A stretch of 64,000 nt of DNA from Rubrivivax sp. (GCA_016719535.1 JADJYX010000041.1:62001-126000), one strand, 5' to 3'; shown: positions 33,867 through 43,003, counted from the first letter of the stretch. A program made the numbers and translations. The notes: generated by a model not told the origin, from the sequence alone.

Positions 33867-35309
33867 ATGGACTATCCCGAGCTTGCGCTGCACGTCGCCG
33901 GCCGCTGGATCACCCGGGCCAGCGGTGGCGAACGGCCGGTGATCGACCCCGGCAGCGGCCGCACGCTGGCCCTGCTGCCGCTGGCCGGCGCCGACGAAGT
34001 GGCGGCCGCGGCCGAAGCGGCCGTGCCCGGCTTTCGCACGTGGCGCACGAAGACCGCGCTCGAGCGCTGCAGCGTGCTGCGTCGGGCGGCCGACCTGATG
34101 CGCCAGCGCATCGACGCCATCGCCGCGGTGCTGACGCTGGAGCAGGGCAAGCCGCTGGCCGAGAGCCGGCGCGAGGTCGGTCTGGCCGCCGAGGTCATCG
34201 ACTTCCAGGCCGAGGAGGGCCGGCGCCTGTATGGCCGCGTGGTGCCGCCGCGCGTGGACGGCATCCTCTCGCACCAGGTGCTGCGCCGCCCGGTGGGCCC
34301 GGTGGCAGCCTTCACGCCGTGGAATTTTCCGGCGCAGCTGCCGGCGCGCAAGCTGGCCAGCGCGCTGGCCGCCGGCTGCAGCGTGGTGCTCAAGCCCGCC
34401 GAGGAGACCCCGGCCACCGCGATGCTGATGCTGCGCTGCCTGCTCGAGGCCGGCGTGCCGGCGGCGGCGGTGTCGATGGTCTGCGGCGACCCGGCTGCCG
34501 TGTCGGCCTGGCTGATCGACCACCCGGCGATCGAGAAGGTGTCGTTCACCGGTTCGGTGCCGGTGGGGCAGCTGCTGGGCGAGCGCGCGGCACGCCACGT
34601 CAAGCGCTACACCGCCGAGCTGGGCGGCCACGCGCCGGTGATCGTGGCCGAGGATGCCGACCCGGCCTTCGTGCTGAAGCTGGCCGTGGCGGCCAAGTTC
34701 CGCAATGCCGGCCAGGTGTGCGCATCGCCGATCCGCTTCTACCTGCCGGCGGCATGGCAGCCGCGCTTTGCCGCCGACTTTGCCGCCGCCGCGCGGGCCC
34801 TGCGTGTGGGCGCAGGCGGCGACCCCGCCACGCAGATGGGCCCGCTGACGCACGCGCGCCGCGTGGACGACATGCAGCGCTTCGTCGACGACGCGCGTGA
34901 CCAGGGCGCACGCGTGCTGTGCGGCGGCGCGCGCATCGACCGCCCGGGCTGCTATTTCGAGGCCACCGTGCTGGCCGACGTGCCCGCGCAGGCGCGCGTG
35001 CTGCGCGACGAGCCCTTCGGGCCGATCGCGGTGATCCAGCCCTACGAGCGCCTGGACGACGCCATCGCCGCCGCCAACGCCACGCGCTATGCGCTCGGCG
35101 CCTATGCCTTCACGCGCGAACTGCACACCGCGCACCGGCTGGCCGAGGAGATCGAGGCCGGCATGGTGGGCATCAACCACTTCGGCATCAGCCAGCCCGA
35201 ACTGCCCTTCGGCGGCTGGAAGGCCAGCGGCCTGGGCTCGGAGATGGGCCCCGAGGGCCTGCTGCACTACACCGAGGTGAAGACCGTCACGCTGGGGGCG
35301 CCGTCATGA
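33867..35309 (+). CDS. Succinate-semialdehyde-dehydrogenase-like ALDH
   Basis: A 480-residue ALDH. Start ATG 33867 (MDYPELALHVAG). Motifs: FTPWNFPAQLPARKLASAL, FTGSVPVGQLLG, the base Glu in TAELGGHAPVIV, the catalytic Cys in NAGQVCASPIRF, and DEPFGPIAVI. The GabD-type blocks (LTLEQGKPLAESRREV, INHFGISQPELPFGGWKASG) favour a semialdehyde or medium-chain aldehyde substrate. A 168-base gap separates it from the first ALDH. It probably works with the adjacent aminotransferase, which would supply such a semialdehyde. Confidence 0.88.
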   Translation: MDYPELALHVAGRWITRASGGERPVIDPGSGRTLALLPLAGADEVAAAAEAAVPGFRTWRTKTALERCSVLRRAADLMRQRIDAIAAVLTLEQGKPLAESRREVGLAAEVIDFQAEEGRRLYGRVVPPRVDGILSHQVLRRPVGPVAAFTPWNFPAQLPARKLASALAAGCSVVLKPAEETPATAMLMLRCLLEAGVPAAAVSMVCGDPAAVSAWLIDHPAIEKVSFTGSVPVGQLLGERAARHVKRYTAELGGHAPVIVAEDADPAFVLKLAVAAKFRNAGQVCASPIRFYLPAAWQPRFAADFAAAARALRVGAGGDPATQMGPLTHARRVDDMQRFVDDARDQGARVLCGGARIDRPGCYFEATVLADVPAQARVLRDEPFGPIAVIQPYERLDDAIAAANATRYALGAYAFTRELHTAHRLAEEIEAGMVGINHFGISQPELPFGGWKASGLGSEMGPEGLLHYTEVKTVTLGAPS

Positions 35310-35367
35310 ACGCGCTGGACCGCCCCCGAGCGCGAATTCCGCAGCGCGCAGCGCGGAGGCTCGTCCC

Positions 35368-36726
35368 GTGAGCATCGAGACCTTGAGGCGCGACAACGCG
35401 CAGTTCATCTGGCACCCGATGGCGCACCCGCGGGCGATGCAGGCCGACCGCCCCGACATCATCGCCCGCGGCGAAGGCTGCTGGGTGTGGGACGTGGACG
35501 GCCACAAGATGATCGACGGCGTGGCCGGCCTGTGGAGCAGCAACCTCGGCCACAGCTGCCGGCCGGTGCGCGACGCCATCGTCGCGCAGCTCGACGAGCT
35601 GCCCTTCTTCAACACCTTCCGCGGCACCACGCACCCGCGCGCCATCGAGCTCAGCCGCGCGCTGGTCGACGTCATGCAGCCCGAGGGCGTGGCGGCGGTG
35701 ATGTTCGGCAACGGCGGCAGCGACGCCGTGGAGGGCGCGCTCAAGCTGGCGCGCCAGTACCACAAGCTGCGCGGGCACAAGGACCGCAGCAAATTCATCG
35801 CCATGCGCCAGGGCTACCACGGCGTGCATTTCGGCGGCATGAGCGTCAACGGCAATACCAACTTCCGCCGCCCCTACGAACCGCTGCTGCCGGGCTGCTT
35901 CCACATCGACAGCCCCTGGCTCTACCGCAACGGCTATACGCAGGACGAGGCGGAACTCGGCCGCATCGTCGCCGCGCAGCTCGAGCGCGAGATCGTCTTC
36001 CAGGGGCCCGATACGGTGGCCGCCTTCATCGCCGAGCCGGTGCAGGGCGCCGGCGGCGTGATCGTGCCGCCGGCCAATTTCTGGCCGCTGGTGCGCGAGG
36101 TCTGCGACCGCCACGGCGTGCTGCTGATCGCCGACGAGGTGGTCACCGGCTTCGGCCGCACCGGCCACCTGTTCGGCACGCGCCTGTGGGGCGTCAATGC
36201 CGACCTGTGGTGCCTGGCCAAGGGCATCAGCAGCGGCTATGTGCCGCTGGGTGCCACCGCCGTCTCGCGCCGCGTGGCCGAGGTCTTCGACGCCGACACC
36301 AGCGGCGGCGGCCAGGTCACGCATGGCTATACCTACAGCGCGCACCCGGTGGCCGCGGCGGCCGCGCTGGCGACGCTGAAGATCCTGCTCGAGGACGACA
36401 TCGCCGGCCATGTGGCGCGCGTGAGCCCGGCCTTCCAGCAGCGGCTGCGCGGCCTGGCGCGGCGCCACCCCTTCGTCGGCGACGTGCGCGGCCACGGCCT
36501 GATGCTGGGCATCGAGCTGGTGGCCGACCCGGTCACCCGCGCCACCCTGCCCAAGACCAGCGACCTGCCCGCCCGGCTGGCGCGGGCGGCCTATCGCCGC
36601 GGGCTGATGGTGCGCGTGTCGGGGCCCAACGTGATCCTGTCGCCGCCGCTGGTCATCACCGAGGCCGAGCTCGACTTCCTGTGCAGCACCCTCGAGGCGG
36701 CGTTCGACGACGTGCGTCCGACGTGA
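35368..36726 (+). CDS. Class III PLP-dependent (omega) aminotransferase
   Basis: A 452-residue enzyme from GTG 35368, preceded by GGAGG. Hallmarks: FIWHPMAHPRAM, the GLWSSNLGHS block, NGGSDAVEGALKLARQYH (cofactor phosphate binding), LIADEVVTGFGRTG (Asp that pairs with the pyridine ring) and the Schiff-base Lys in LWCLAKGISSGYVPLGA. This group transfers the amino group of omega-amino acids or amines to pyruvate or 2-oxoglutarate, giving an aldehyde or semialdehyde for the ALDH upstream. The stop overlaps the start of the Tm-1-like gene (GTGA). Confidence 0.9.
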   Translation: MSIETLRRDNAQFIWHPMAHPRAMQADRPDIIARGEGCWVWDVDGHKMIDGVAGLWSSNLGHSCRPVRDAIVAQLDELPFFNTFRGTTHPRAIELSRALVDVMQPEGVAAVMFGNGGSDAVEGALKLARQYHKLRGHKDRSKFIAMRQGYHGVHFGGMSVNGNTNFRRPYEPLLPGCFHIDSPWLYRNGYTQDEAELGRIVAAQLEREIVFQGPDTVAAFIAEPVQGAGGVIVPPANFWPLVREVCDRHGVLLIADEVVTGFGRTGHLFGTRLWGVNADLWCLAKGISSGYVPLGATAVSRRVAEVFDADTSGGGQVTHGYTYSAHPVAAAAALATLKILLEDDIAGHVARVSPAFQQRLRGLARRHPFVGDVRGHGLMLGIELVADPVTRATLPKTSDLPARLARAAYRRGLMVRVSGPNVILSPPLVITEAELDFLCSTLEAAFDDVRPT

Positions 36727-37955
36727 AGACCGTGCTGCTGGTCGGCACCGCCGACACCAAGAGCGACGAGCTCGCCTTCCTGCGCGAACGCGTGCAGGCC
36801 CTGGGCCAGCAGGTGCTGCTGATGGACGTCGGCGTGCTGGCGACCGGCCACGCGCCGGTGGACATCGCCAGCAGCGTGGTGGCGGCCGCCGCCGGCAGCA
36901 CGCTGCAGGCGCTGATCGACGGCGGCGACGAGGCCCGTGCGATGGCGCTGATGGCGCAGGGCGCCGCGGCGCTGGCGGCGCGGCTGCACGCCGAGGGCCG
37001 CATCCACGGCCTGCTGGCGCTGGGCGGCACCATGGGCACCGACCTCGCGCTGGACGTCGCCGCCGCACTGCCGCTGGGCCTGCCCAAGGTCGTGCTGTCG
37101 ACGGTGGCCCATTCGCACCTGGTGCCGCCCGACCGCATCACGCCCGACCTCATCATGGTGCTGTGGGCCGGCGGGCTGTACGGGCTGAACAGCCTGTGCC
37201 GGTCGGCGCTGGCGCAGGCGGCGGGCGCGGTGGCCGGTGCGGTGCAGGCGGCCGAACCGCCGCGCACCGACCGGCCGCTGGTCGGCATGACCTCGCTGGG
37301 CAAGAGCTGCCTGTCGTACATGGTGGCGCTCGAACCCGCGCTGGCGGCACGCGGTTTCGAGCTCGCGGTCTTCCACACCACCGGCATGGGCGGCCGCGCC
37401 TTCGAGGCGCTGGCCGCGGCCGGGCGCTTCGCGGCGGTGATGGACTTCAGCCTGCAGGAGCTGGCCAACCACGTGGGCGGATCGGTGGTCACCGCCGGCG
37501 CCGACCGCCTCACCGGCGCCGGCCGCAGCGGCACGCCGCAGATCGTCGCGCCCGGCGCGGTCGACATGGTGGACTTTCCGGCCTGGCAGCCGGTGCCGGC
37601 TGCGCTGGCCGGCCGCCCGGTGCACGTGCACAACCGGCTGATCGCCTCGGCCACCTCGGCGCCGTCGCGGCGCCGCGCCATCGCCGCCGAGATCGGTGCC
37701 CGGCTGGCGCAGGCCCGCGGGCCGAGCTGCCTGCTGCTGCCGATGCGCGGCGTCGAGCAATGGGACCGCCCGGGCGAACCGCTGCACGACCCCGAGGGCC
37801 TGAGCGCCTTCCTGGGCGCGATGCGCGCCGCGCTGCCCGCCCAGGTGCGCGGCATCGAGCTCGATGCGCACATCAACGACGAGGCCTTTGCCGCCGCCGC
37901 GCTGCAGGTCTTCGACGACTGGGTGGCGCAGGGCCTGATCCGGGGCGCGGCATGA
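36723..37955 (+). CDS. Tm-1-like ATP-binding protein (UPF0261)
   Basis: A 410-residue protein from GTG 36723 in a GTGA overlap. It begins KTVLLVGTADTKSDELAFL, the Tm-1 N-terminal ATP-binding signature, with LLALGGTMGTDLALDVAAAL, then MTSLGKSCLSYM, HTTGMGGRAFEALA and GTPQIVAPGAVDMVDF, followed by HVHNRLIASATSAPSRRRAI. Length matches UPF0261. In plants a homologue blocks a viral replicase; the bacterial function is unknown, though the family often sits in catabolic operons. Here it is tied to an aminotransferase and a HAD hydrolase. Confidence 0.85.
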   Translation: MKTVLLVGTADTKSDELAFLRERVQALGQQVLLMDVGVLATGHAPVDIASSVVAAAAGSTLQALIDGGDEARAMALMAQGAAALAARLHAEGRIHGLLALGGTMGTDLALDVAAALPLGLPKVVLSTVAHSHLVPPDRITPDLIMVLWAGGLYGLNSLCRSALAQAAGAVAGAVQAAEPPRTDRPLVGMTSLGKSCLSYMVALEPALAARGFELAVFHTTGMGGRAFEALAAAGRFAAVMDFSLQELANHVGGSVVTAGADRLTGAGRSGTPQIVAPGAVDMVDFPAWQPVPAALAGRPVHVHNRLIASATSAPSRRRAIAAEIGARLAQARGPSCLLLPMRGVEQWDRPGEPLHDPEGLSAFLGAMRAALPAQVRGIELDAHINDEAFAAAALQVFDDWVAQGLIRGAA

Positions 37956-37991
37956 AGCCGCGGGCACTGGCATGAAGCCACGTGCGCTGGT
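37951..37991. repeat. 20-base imperfect tandem duplication at a gene junction
   Basis: CATGAAGCCGCGGGCACTGG (37951-37970) is followed directly by CATGAAGCCACGTGCGCTGG (37971-37990), 17 of 20 bases identical. The first copy carries an ATG that soon meets a stop and also supplies the TGA ending the Tm-1-like gene; the second carries the true HAD start. Confidence 0.8.
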
Positions 37992-38619
37992 GCTGGACTT
38001 CGGCGGCGTCATCAGCCGCACGCTGTTCGAGACGCATGCGCTGAGCGAGCAGGCACTCGGCCTGCCGCCCGGCACGCTGGGCTGGCGCGGCCCCTTCGAC
38101 CCCGCACACGACGCGCTCTGGCGCCGCATGCAGGCCGGCGACATCAGCGAGCGCGACTACTGGATGGCGCGCACGCGCGAGGTCGGCCGCCTGCTGGGCG
38201 AGGACTGGGACCGCATGGAGACCTTCGTCGTGCGCGCGCGCGGCGCCGACCCGGCGGCGGTGATCCGCCCGGAGGCGGCGGCCGCGGTCGATTGCGCCGC
38301 CGCCGCCGGCGTGCGCCTGGCCATCCTGTCCAACGAGCTCGACCTGTTCTACGGCGCCGACTTCCGCCGCCGGCTGCCGCTGCTGCAGCGTTTCGAGCTC
38401 ATCGTCGACGGCACCCACACCGGCATCCTCAAGCCCGACCCGCGCGCCTATGCCGCGGTGACGGCGGGCCTGGGCCTGCCGGCGGCGGCCTGCGTCTTCG
38501 TCGACGACCAGCCGCGCAACGTGGCCGGCGGCCTGGCGGCCGGCATGGACGCGGTGGCCTTCGACGTCACCCACCCGGCCGCAAGTTTTGCGCAGGTGCT
38601 GCGGCGCCTGGGCCTTTGA
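37972..38619 (+). CDS. HAD-superfamily hydrolase
   Basis: A 215-residue HAD IA-type phosphatase-like protein. Motif I is LVLDFGGVIS (only the first Asp of DxD is kept; Gly takes the second place), motif II is LAILSNE, motif III is the Lys in GILKPDPRAY, and motif IV is CVFVDDQPRNV. The helical cap is at residues 15-90. Loss of the second motif I Asp occurs in dehalogenase-like and epoxide-hydrolase-like HADs, so the reaction may not be phosphate hydrolysis. It lies 16 bases after the Tm-1-like gene. Confidence 0.82.
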   Translation: MKPRALVLDFGGVISRTLFETHALSEQALGLPPGTLGWRGPFDPAHDALWRRMQAGDISERDYWMARTREVGRLLGEDWDRMETFVVRARGADPAAVIRPEAAAAVDCAAAAGVRLAILSNELDLFYGADFRRRLPLLQRFELIVDGTHTGILKPDPRAYAAVTAGLGLPAAACVFVDDQPRNVAGGLAAGMDAVAFDVTHPAASFAQVLRRLGL

Positions 38620-38629
38620 AGGAACCGCG

Positions 38630-39997
38630 ATGCACGAACAGACCCGGGGACTGGGATTTGCCGCCCTCTTTGCGGTGGCCATCGGCGTCATCGTCGCGCA
38701 GAGCACCATCGTGTCGCTGCTGCAGGCCACGGCCATCGGCGGCTGGGGCTTCGTCGGCGCGCTGGCGATCGGCTGGGCGCTGATGATGGCCAACTCGGCC
38801 ACCTACGCCGAACTGGCGCTGATGATGCCGCGCGCCACCGGCATCGGCGCCTATATCGGCGCCGGGCTGGGGCCGCTGCCGGCGATCTTCGCCGTCTTCG
38901 CGGGCTATGTGGTGCCGGCGCTGTTCGGCCCCGCGGCCGAGCTGCTGCTGGTCGACGCCGTGCTGGCGCAGCTGCTGCCGGGCGTGCTGCCGGGCTTCGG
39001 CTGGGCGGCGCTGCTGCTGGGCGTGCTGGTGGTGCTGAACCTGCTGGGCACCGATGTCTTCGCGCGCGTGCAGACGGCGCTGACCTTCACGATGCTGGTC
39101 TTCCTGCTGCTCACCGCGGCCACCGGCCTGGCGGGCTCACCCACGGCCCCGGCCGCACAGGGCCTGTCCGCCATGGGCGCCGACATCACCGTCTTCGGCA
39201 TCGTCGCGCTGGTGATGTATTCGCTCATCGGCACCGAATTCGTCACGCCGCTGACCGGCGCCGCGCGCGACCCCGCCCGCCACGTGCCGCGGGCGATGTT
39301 CGTCGGCCTCACGGTGGTGGCGCTGGCCAATGCCGCGTTCTGCCTGGCGGCGGTGGCCGCGGTCGGCCGCGCCCGGCTGGGCGAGAGCCCGCTGCCGCAC
39401 CTGGACGTGGTGCAGGCGGTCTTCGGCCCCGGCGCGCGGCTGCTGTTCGCCGCGATTGCCATCACCGCCACCGCCAGCCTGCTGAACATGGTGCTGGGCG
39501 CGGTGCCGCGCATGCTGATGGAGATGGCGCGCAGCGGCGAGGCCTTCCCGGTGCTGGCGCGCACCAATGCCCGCGGCGTGCCCTGGGTGGCGACGCTGTT
39601 CGTGGCCGCGCTGCCGCTGGTGGGGCTGGCCTGGGCCGGCGGCGACATCGGCCGCATCGTGCCGCTGCTGGTGGCCGCCGCGGGCGCCTGGCTGGTGTCG
39701 TACATGGTGGCGCACCTGGCGCTGCTGGCCCTGCGCCGCCGCGCCGCCGGCGCGGCGCGGCCCTGGCGCTCGCCTTTCGCGCCCTGGCCGCAGCTGCTGG
39801 CCATCGCCGGCATGGGCTGGGTGATCGCGCATGCAGCGCCGGCGCCCGAGCTCGAAGGGCCGGTCTTCACGGCGCTGGCCGCGGTGCTGGGGCTGGTGGC
39901 GTTGATCGGCACCGCCTGGGTGCGGCTGGTGATGCGCAAGCCGCTGTTCGGTGCGACCGTCGGCGACACGCCGAATACCGGGGTTAACCCACCCTGA
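38630..39997 (+). CDS. APC-family amino acid/amine permease
   Basis: A 455-residue integral membrane protein with about 12 hydrophobic segments. Start ATG 38630 after GAAGGAACC. It has APC-type features: FAVAIGVIVAQSTIVSLLQ (broken first helix), ATYAELALMMPRATGIGAYIG with the conserved Glu and Pro, and YSLIGTEFVTPLTGAARDP (helix 6-7 loop). It probably takes up an amine or amino acid handled by the neighbouring aminotransferase or amine dehydrogenase. It starts 10 bases after the HAD stop. Confidence 0.85.
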   Translation: MHEQTRGLGFAALFAVAIGVIVAQSTIVSLLQATAIGGWGFVGALAIGWALMMANSATYAELALMMPRATGIGAYIGAGLGPLPAIFAVFAGYVVPALFGPAAELLLVDAVLAQLLPGVLPGFGWAALLLGVLVVLNLLGTDVFARVQTALTFTMLVFLLLTAATGLAGSPTAPAAQGLSAMGADITVFGIVALVMYSLIGTEFVTPLTGAARDPARHVPRAMFVGLTVVALANAAFCLAAVAAVGRARLGESPLPHLDVVQAVFGPGARLLFAAIAITATASLLNMVLGAVPRMLMEMARSGEAFPVLARTNARGVPWVATLFVAALPLVGLAWAGGDIGRIVPLLVAAAGAWLVSYMVAHLALLALRRRAAGAARPWRSPFAPWPQLLAIAGMGWVIAHAAPAPELEGPVFTALAAVLGLVALIGTAWVRLVMRKPLFGATVGDTPNTGVNPP

Positions 39998-40096
39998 TGT
40001 TTGCCGGATCGTGATAGCCGCCTGCGGGGTCGGTCCAGAGAATCCGCAGCCAGCATGGGGCCATGTCCGTGGCCCGACCTCGAGCAGGAGAGCGTG

Positions 40097-41314
40097 ATGC
40101 CACAAGGATCGATCCTCGCCCGCGCCGGCCTCGCGCTGGCCCTGGCCGGCGCCCTGGGCTGGGCGGCCGCGGCATCACCCCAGGCCGGCGCGTCCAGGGC
40201 CGGCGCGCCCAAGGCCGTGCCGCCGGAGCTGCCGGCCGAGACGCTGGCCAGCGGCGGCAGCCTGGCCGGCGTCACCAGCGAGCGCATCTATGTCGCCGAC
40301 GTGATGATCGCCAACATCGCCGACGGCCGCCTGCGTGTCTTCGACGCCCGCGCCGGCAAGCTGCTGGGCATGGTCAATACCGGCTTCGCCGGCAACTTCG
40401 CGCTCTCGGCCCGATCGGACGAGATCTACGTCGCCACCACCTACCTCAGCCGCGGCGGCCGCGGCGACCGCGTCGACGTGCTGGAGGTCTGGGACGCGCA
40501 GACGCTGGGCTTCAAGTACGAGGTGCTGCTGCCGCCCAAGCGCGCGCAGGCGCTCAACTACCGCGGGCTGGTCAGCGTCACCGCCAACGGCCGCTTCGTG
40601 CTGGTGCAGAACGCCACCCCGGCGACCTCGATCACGGTCGTCGACCTCGCCGAGAAGAAGGTCGCCACCGAGGTCATGACACCCGGCTGCTGGGGCAGCC
40701 TGCCGGCGGCCGGCCACCCGGCGCGCTTTGCCATGCTGTGCGGCGACGGCAAGGTGGCCACGGTGACGCTGACCGAGCAAGGCCAGGTGGCCGATCGCCA
40801 GCTCAGCGACAAGCTCTTCGACGCCGACCAGGACGCCTGGTTTCACACCGCCGAGCGCATCGGCGACCGCTTCTTCTTCCTCTCCTTCAAGGGCATGCTG
40901 ACCGAGCTCGACCTCGCGGGCGCGGTCGCGCGGCAGGTGGCGCAGAAGTCCATCGTCAATGCCGCGCAGGCGCGCCAGGGCTGGCGCCCCGGCGGCTACC
41001 AGGCCTTTGCCGTGCACCCCGGCGGCAAGTGGGCGGTGGTGTCGATGCACGACCAGGGCCGCGAGGGCTCGCACAAGGTGCCGGCCAAGCAGTTGTGGAC
41101 GATCGACCTCGACAGCGGCAGGCGCGTGGCCACGGCGCCGGGCCTGGGCACGGCGTCGCTGACCTTCAGCAAGAGCGGCAAGCGCCTGCAGGCGCTGGAC
41201 GGGATGACCGCCGCGCTGCGCGTGTGGGACTGGTCAGACGGCGGCAAGCTCAAGCTGGTGTCGACCGTCAAGCCCGCGGGCATGGCGTCGCTGCAGCTCG
41301 AAAGCCACGACTGA
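40097..41314 (+). CDS. aauB: Amine dehydrogenase large (heavy) subunit, aromatic-amine type
   Basis: A 405-residue periplasmic seven-bladed beta-propeller. Residues 1-32 form a signal peptide (GLALALAGALGWAAAA). Family blocks: ERIYVADVMIANIADGRLRVFDA, GFAGNFALSARSDEIYVATTYLSRGGRG, SITVVDLAEKKVATEVMTPGCW, QDAWFHTAERIGDRFFFLSFKG cut here, and WKPGGYQ-like WRPGGYQAFAVHP. It pairs with the TTQ-bearing light chain at 42447 and oxidises primary amines to aldehyde and ammonia. The gene order B-E-D-A matches aromatic amine dehydrogenase (aau) clusters and lacks the mauF-first layout of methylamine clusters; the substrate is still an inference. Confidence 0.88.
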   Translation: MPQGSILARAGLALALAGALGWAAAASPQAGASRAGAPKAVPPELPAETLASGGSLAGVTSERIYVADVMIANIADGRLRVFDARAGKLLGMVNTGFAGNFALSARSDEIYVATTYLSRGGRGDRVDVLEVWDAQTLGFKYEVLLPPKRAQALNYRGLVSVTANGRFVLVQNATPATSITVVDLAEKKVATEVMTPGCWGSLPAAGHPARFAMLCGDGKVATVTLTEQGQVADRQLSDKLFDADQDAWFHTAERIGDRFFFLSFKGMLTELDLAGAVARQVAQKSIVNAAQARQGWRPGGYQAFAVHPGGKWAVVSMHDQGREGSHKVPAKQLWTIDLDSGRRVATAPGLGTASLTFSKSGKRLQALDGMTAALRVWDWSDGGKLKLVSTVKPAGMASLQLESHD

Positions 41315-41318
41315 CGCC

Positions 41319-41837
41319 ATGACGCTCGACCCCTTGCTCGTCTGGATCGCCGTCGCCTGCACGGCGACGCTGTTCGCACATGGGGGAATCGCCAAGCTCG
41401 GCGACCGCGCGCTGTTCGAGCAGCACCTGGCGGCCTACGGCGTGCCGCCGGCGCTGACCGGCGCGCTCGCCTGGCTGCTGCCGCTGGCCGAGGCCGCGGC
41501 GGCGCTGGCGCTGCTCACGCCCTGGCGCGCCGCCGGCGCCGTGCTGGCCGCGGCGCTGCTGCTGCTGTATGCCGCTGCCATGGCCTGGCATCGCCAGCAA
41601 GGCCATGCGCTGGACTGCGGCTGCGGCGGCGAGCCGCTGCCGCTGTCGTGGGCGCTGGTGCTGCGCAACCTGGTGCTGGCCGCGCTGGCACTGGCCGCCG
41701 CGGCGCCGATGGCCGCGCGCGCGCTCGGCCTGGCCGACTTCCTCGTCATCGCCGCGGCGCTGGTGCTGGGCACGCTGCTGCACGCGGCCCTGCACCAGAT
41801 GCTGCGCCACCGCGCCCGCCTCTCGCTCCGGAGCTGA
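41319..41837 (+). CDS. aauE: MauE/AauE-like membrane protein for amine dehydrogenase maturation
   Basis: A 172-residue protein with four to five hydrophobic segments and the DoxX/MauE-type loop DCGCGGEPLPLSWALVLRN, whose Cys pair is thought to act in disulfide handling. In mau and aau clusters this protein, with MauD, is needed for the six or more disulfides of the light chain. It starts five bases after the aauB stop. Confidence 0.88.
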   Translation: MTLDPLLVWIAVACTATLFAHGGIAKLGDRALFEQHLAAYGVPPALTGALAWLLPLAEAAAALALLTPWRAAGAVLAAALLLLYAAAMAWHRQQGHALDCGCGGEPLPLSWALVLRNLVLAALALAAAAPMAARALGLADFLVIAAALVLGTLLHAALHQMLRHRARLSLRS

Positions 41838-41843
41838 ATCAAC

Positions 41844-42434
41844 ATGGATGCCCTGACCGTCTCCGTCGTCCTGCTGTGGCTGGCCGTCATCGCGCTGGGC
41901 GTGATGCTGTGGGCCTTGTCGCGCCAGGTCGGCGTGCTGTTCGAACGCGTGGCGCCGATGGGCGCGCTGGTCACCGACGCCGGCCCCGCCGTCGGCCAGC
42001 CGTCGCCGAGCTTCCAGCTGCGCGGCATCCAGTCCGAGGCGGTCACCATCGGCGGCCCTGCGGAGCGCGCCACGCTGCTGTTCTTCCTCTCGCCGACCTG
42101 CCCGGTGTGCAAGAAGCTGATCCCGGTGCTGAAGGCGCTGGTGCGCGACGAGAAGCGCCACCTGGCGGTGGTGCTGGCCAGCGACGGCGAGCAGGCCGAG
42201 CACCTGCGCTTCGTCGTCGAGCAAGGGCTCACGGGCATGCCCTATGTGCTGTCCACCGAGCTCGGCATGGGCTACCGCGTATCGCGCCTGCCTTATGCGG
42301 TGCTGCTCGACCGCCAGGGTGCGGTGGCGGCCAAGGGGCTGGTGAATTCGCGCGAGCAGCTCGACAGCCTGCTCAACGCGCACGACATGGGCACGCCCAC
42401 CATCCAGCAATACCTCGACGGCAAAGCGGCCTGA
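41844..42434 (+). CDS. aauD: MauD/AauD-like thioredoxin-fold protein
   Basis: A 196-residue membrane-anchored thioredoxin-like protein: one N-terminal membrane helix (residues 4-24), then a periplasmic redoxin domain with the active site CPVC (Cys86, Cys89) in FFLSPTCPVCKKL and the cis-Pro in SRLPYAVLLD. It forms or isomerises disulfides in the light chain. It lies six bases after aauE and 12 bases before aauA. Confidence 0.92.
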   Translation: MDALTVSVVLLWLAVIALGVMLWALSRQVGVLFERVAPMGALVTDAGPAVGQPSPSFQLRGIQSEAVTIGGPAERATLLFFLSPTCPVCKKLIPVLKALVRDEKRHLAVVLASDGEQAEHLRFVVEQGLTGMPYVLSTELGMGYRVSRLPYAVLLDRQGAVAAKGLVNSREQLDSLLNAHDMGTPTIQQYLDGKAA

Positions 42435-42446
42435 AGGAGTCATGCC

Positions 42447-43001
42447 ATGCGTTGGTTTACGGACCTCATCGACCGCTTCACCCAGCGCGCGGTGCGCCAG
42501 GCGGCGCACCAGCACGGCCGCCGCAGCCTGATCGCGCGGCTGGGCGTGGCCATGGTCGGCGGCGCGCTGCTGCCGATGCTGCCCTTCGACCGCAGCGGCC
42601 AGTTTGCCGGTGCGGCGCAGGCGGCCGGCGGTGGCGCCAAGGGCAAGCCCGCGGCCGACCCCGCCAACGACCCGACCAAGTGCGAATACTGGCGCTACTG
42701 CGCCTTCGACGGCTATCTCTGCACCTGCTGCGGCGGCAGCCTGACGCAATGCCCGCCGGGCACCGAGGCGTCCAAGGTGTCCTGGGTCGGCACCTGCCTG
42801 AACCCCACCGACGGCCGCCAGTACCTGGTGTCCTACAACGACTGCTGCGGCAAGGCCTCGTGCGGCGAGTGCCTGTGCAACAACAACGAGCGCGAGCGCC
42901 CCGGTTACCGGCTGGGCGTGCACAACGACATCAACTGGTGCATGTCCAACACCAGCACGATGTTCCACTGCACGACGTCGGTGATCGTCGGCGTGGCCTG
43001 A
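42447..43001 (+). CDS. aauA: Amine dehydrogenase light chain (TTQ subunit)
   Basis: A 184-residue precursor. A long twin-arginine signal (GRRSLIARLGVAMVGGA) directs the folded chain to the periplasm, as known for MauA. The two Trp that form tryptophan tryptophylquinone are Trp82 (KCEYWRYCAFDG) and Trp164 (HNDINWCMSN). Fourteen Cys lie in the mature part; Paracoccus MauA has twelve, the extra two being Cys95 and Cys139. HCTTSVIVG near the end is invariant in the family. This is the catalytic subunit. Confidence 0.95.
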   Translation: MRWFTDLIDRFTQRAVRQAAHQHGRRSLIARLGVAMVGGALLPMLPFDRSGQFAGAAQAAGGGAKGKPAADPANDPTKCEYWRYCAFDGYLCTCCGGSLTQCPPGTEASKVSWVGTCLNPTDGRQYLVSYNDCCGKASCGECLCNNNERERPGYRLGVHNDINWCMSNTSTMFHCTTSVIVGVA

Positions 43002-43003
43002 CC

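Noticed and set aside
40097..43001. Methylamine dehydrogenase (mauBEDA)
   Set aside because: Not excluded, but mauF, mauC (amicyanin), mauJ and mauG are absent and a mono-heme cytochrome follows the light chain, as in aromatic amine clusters.
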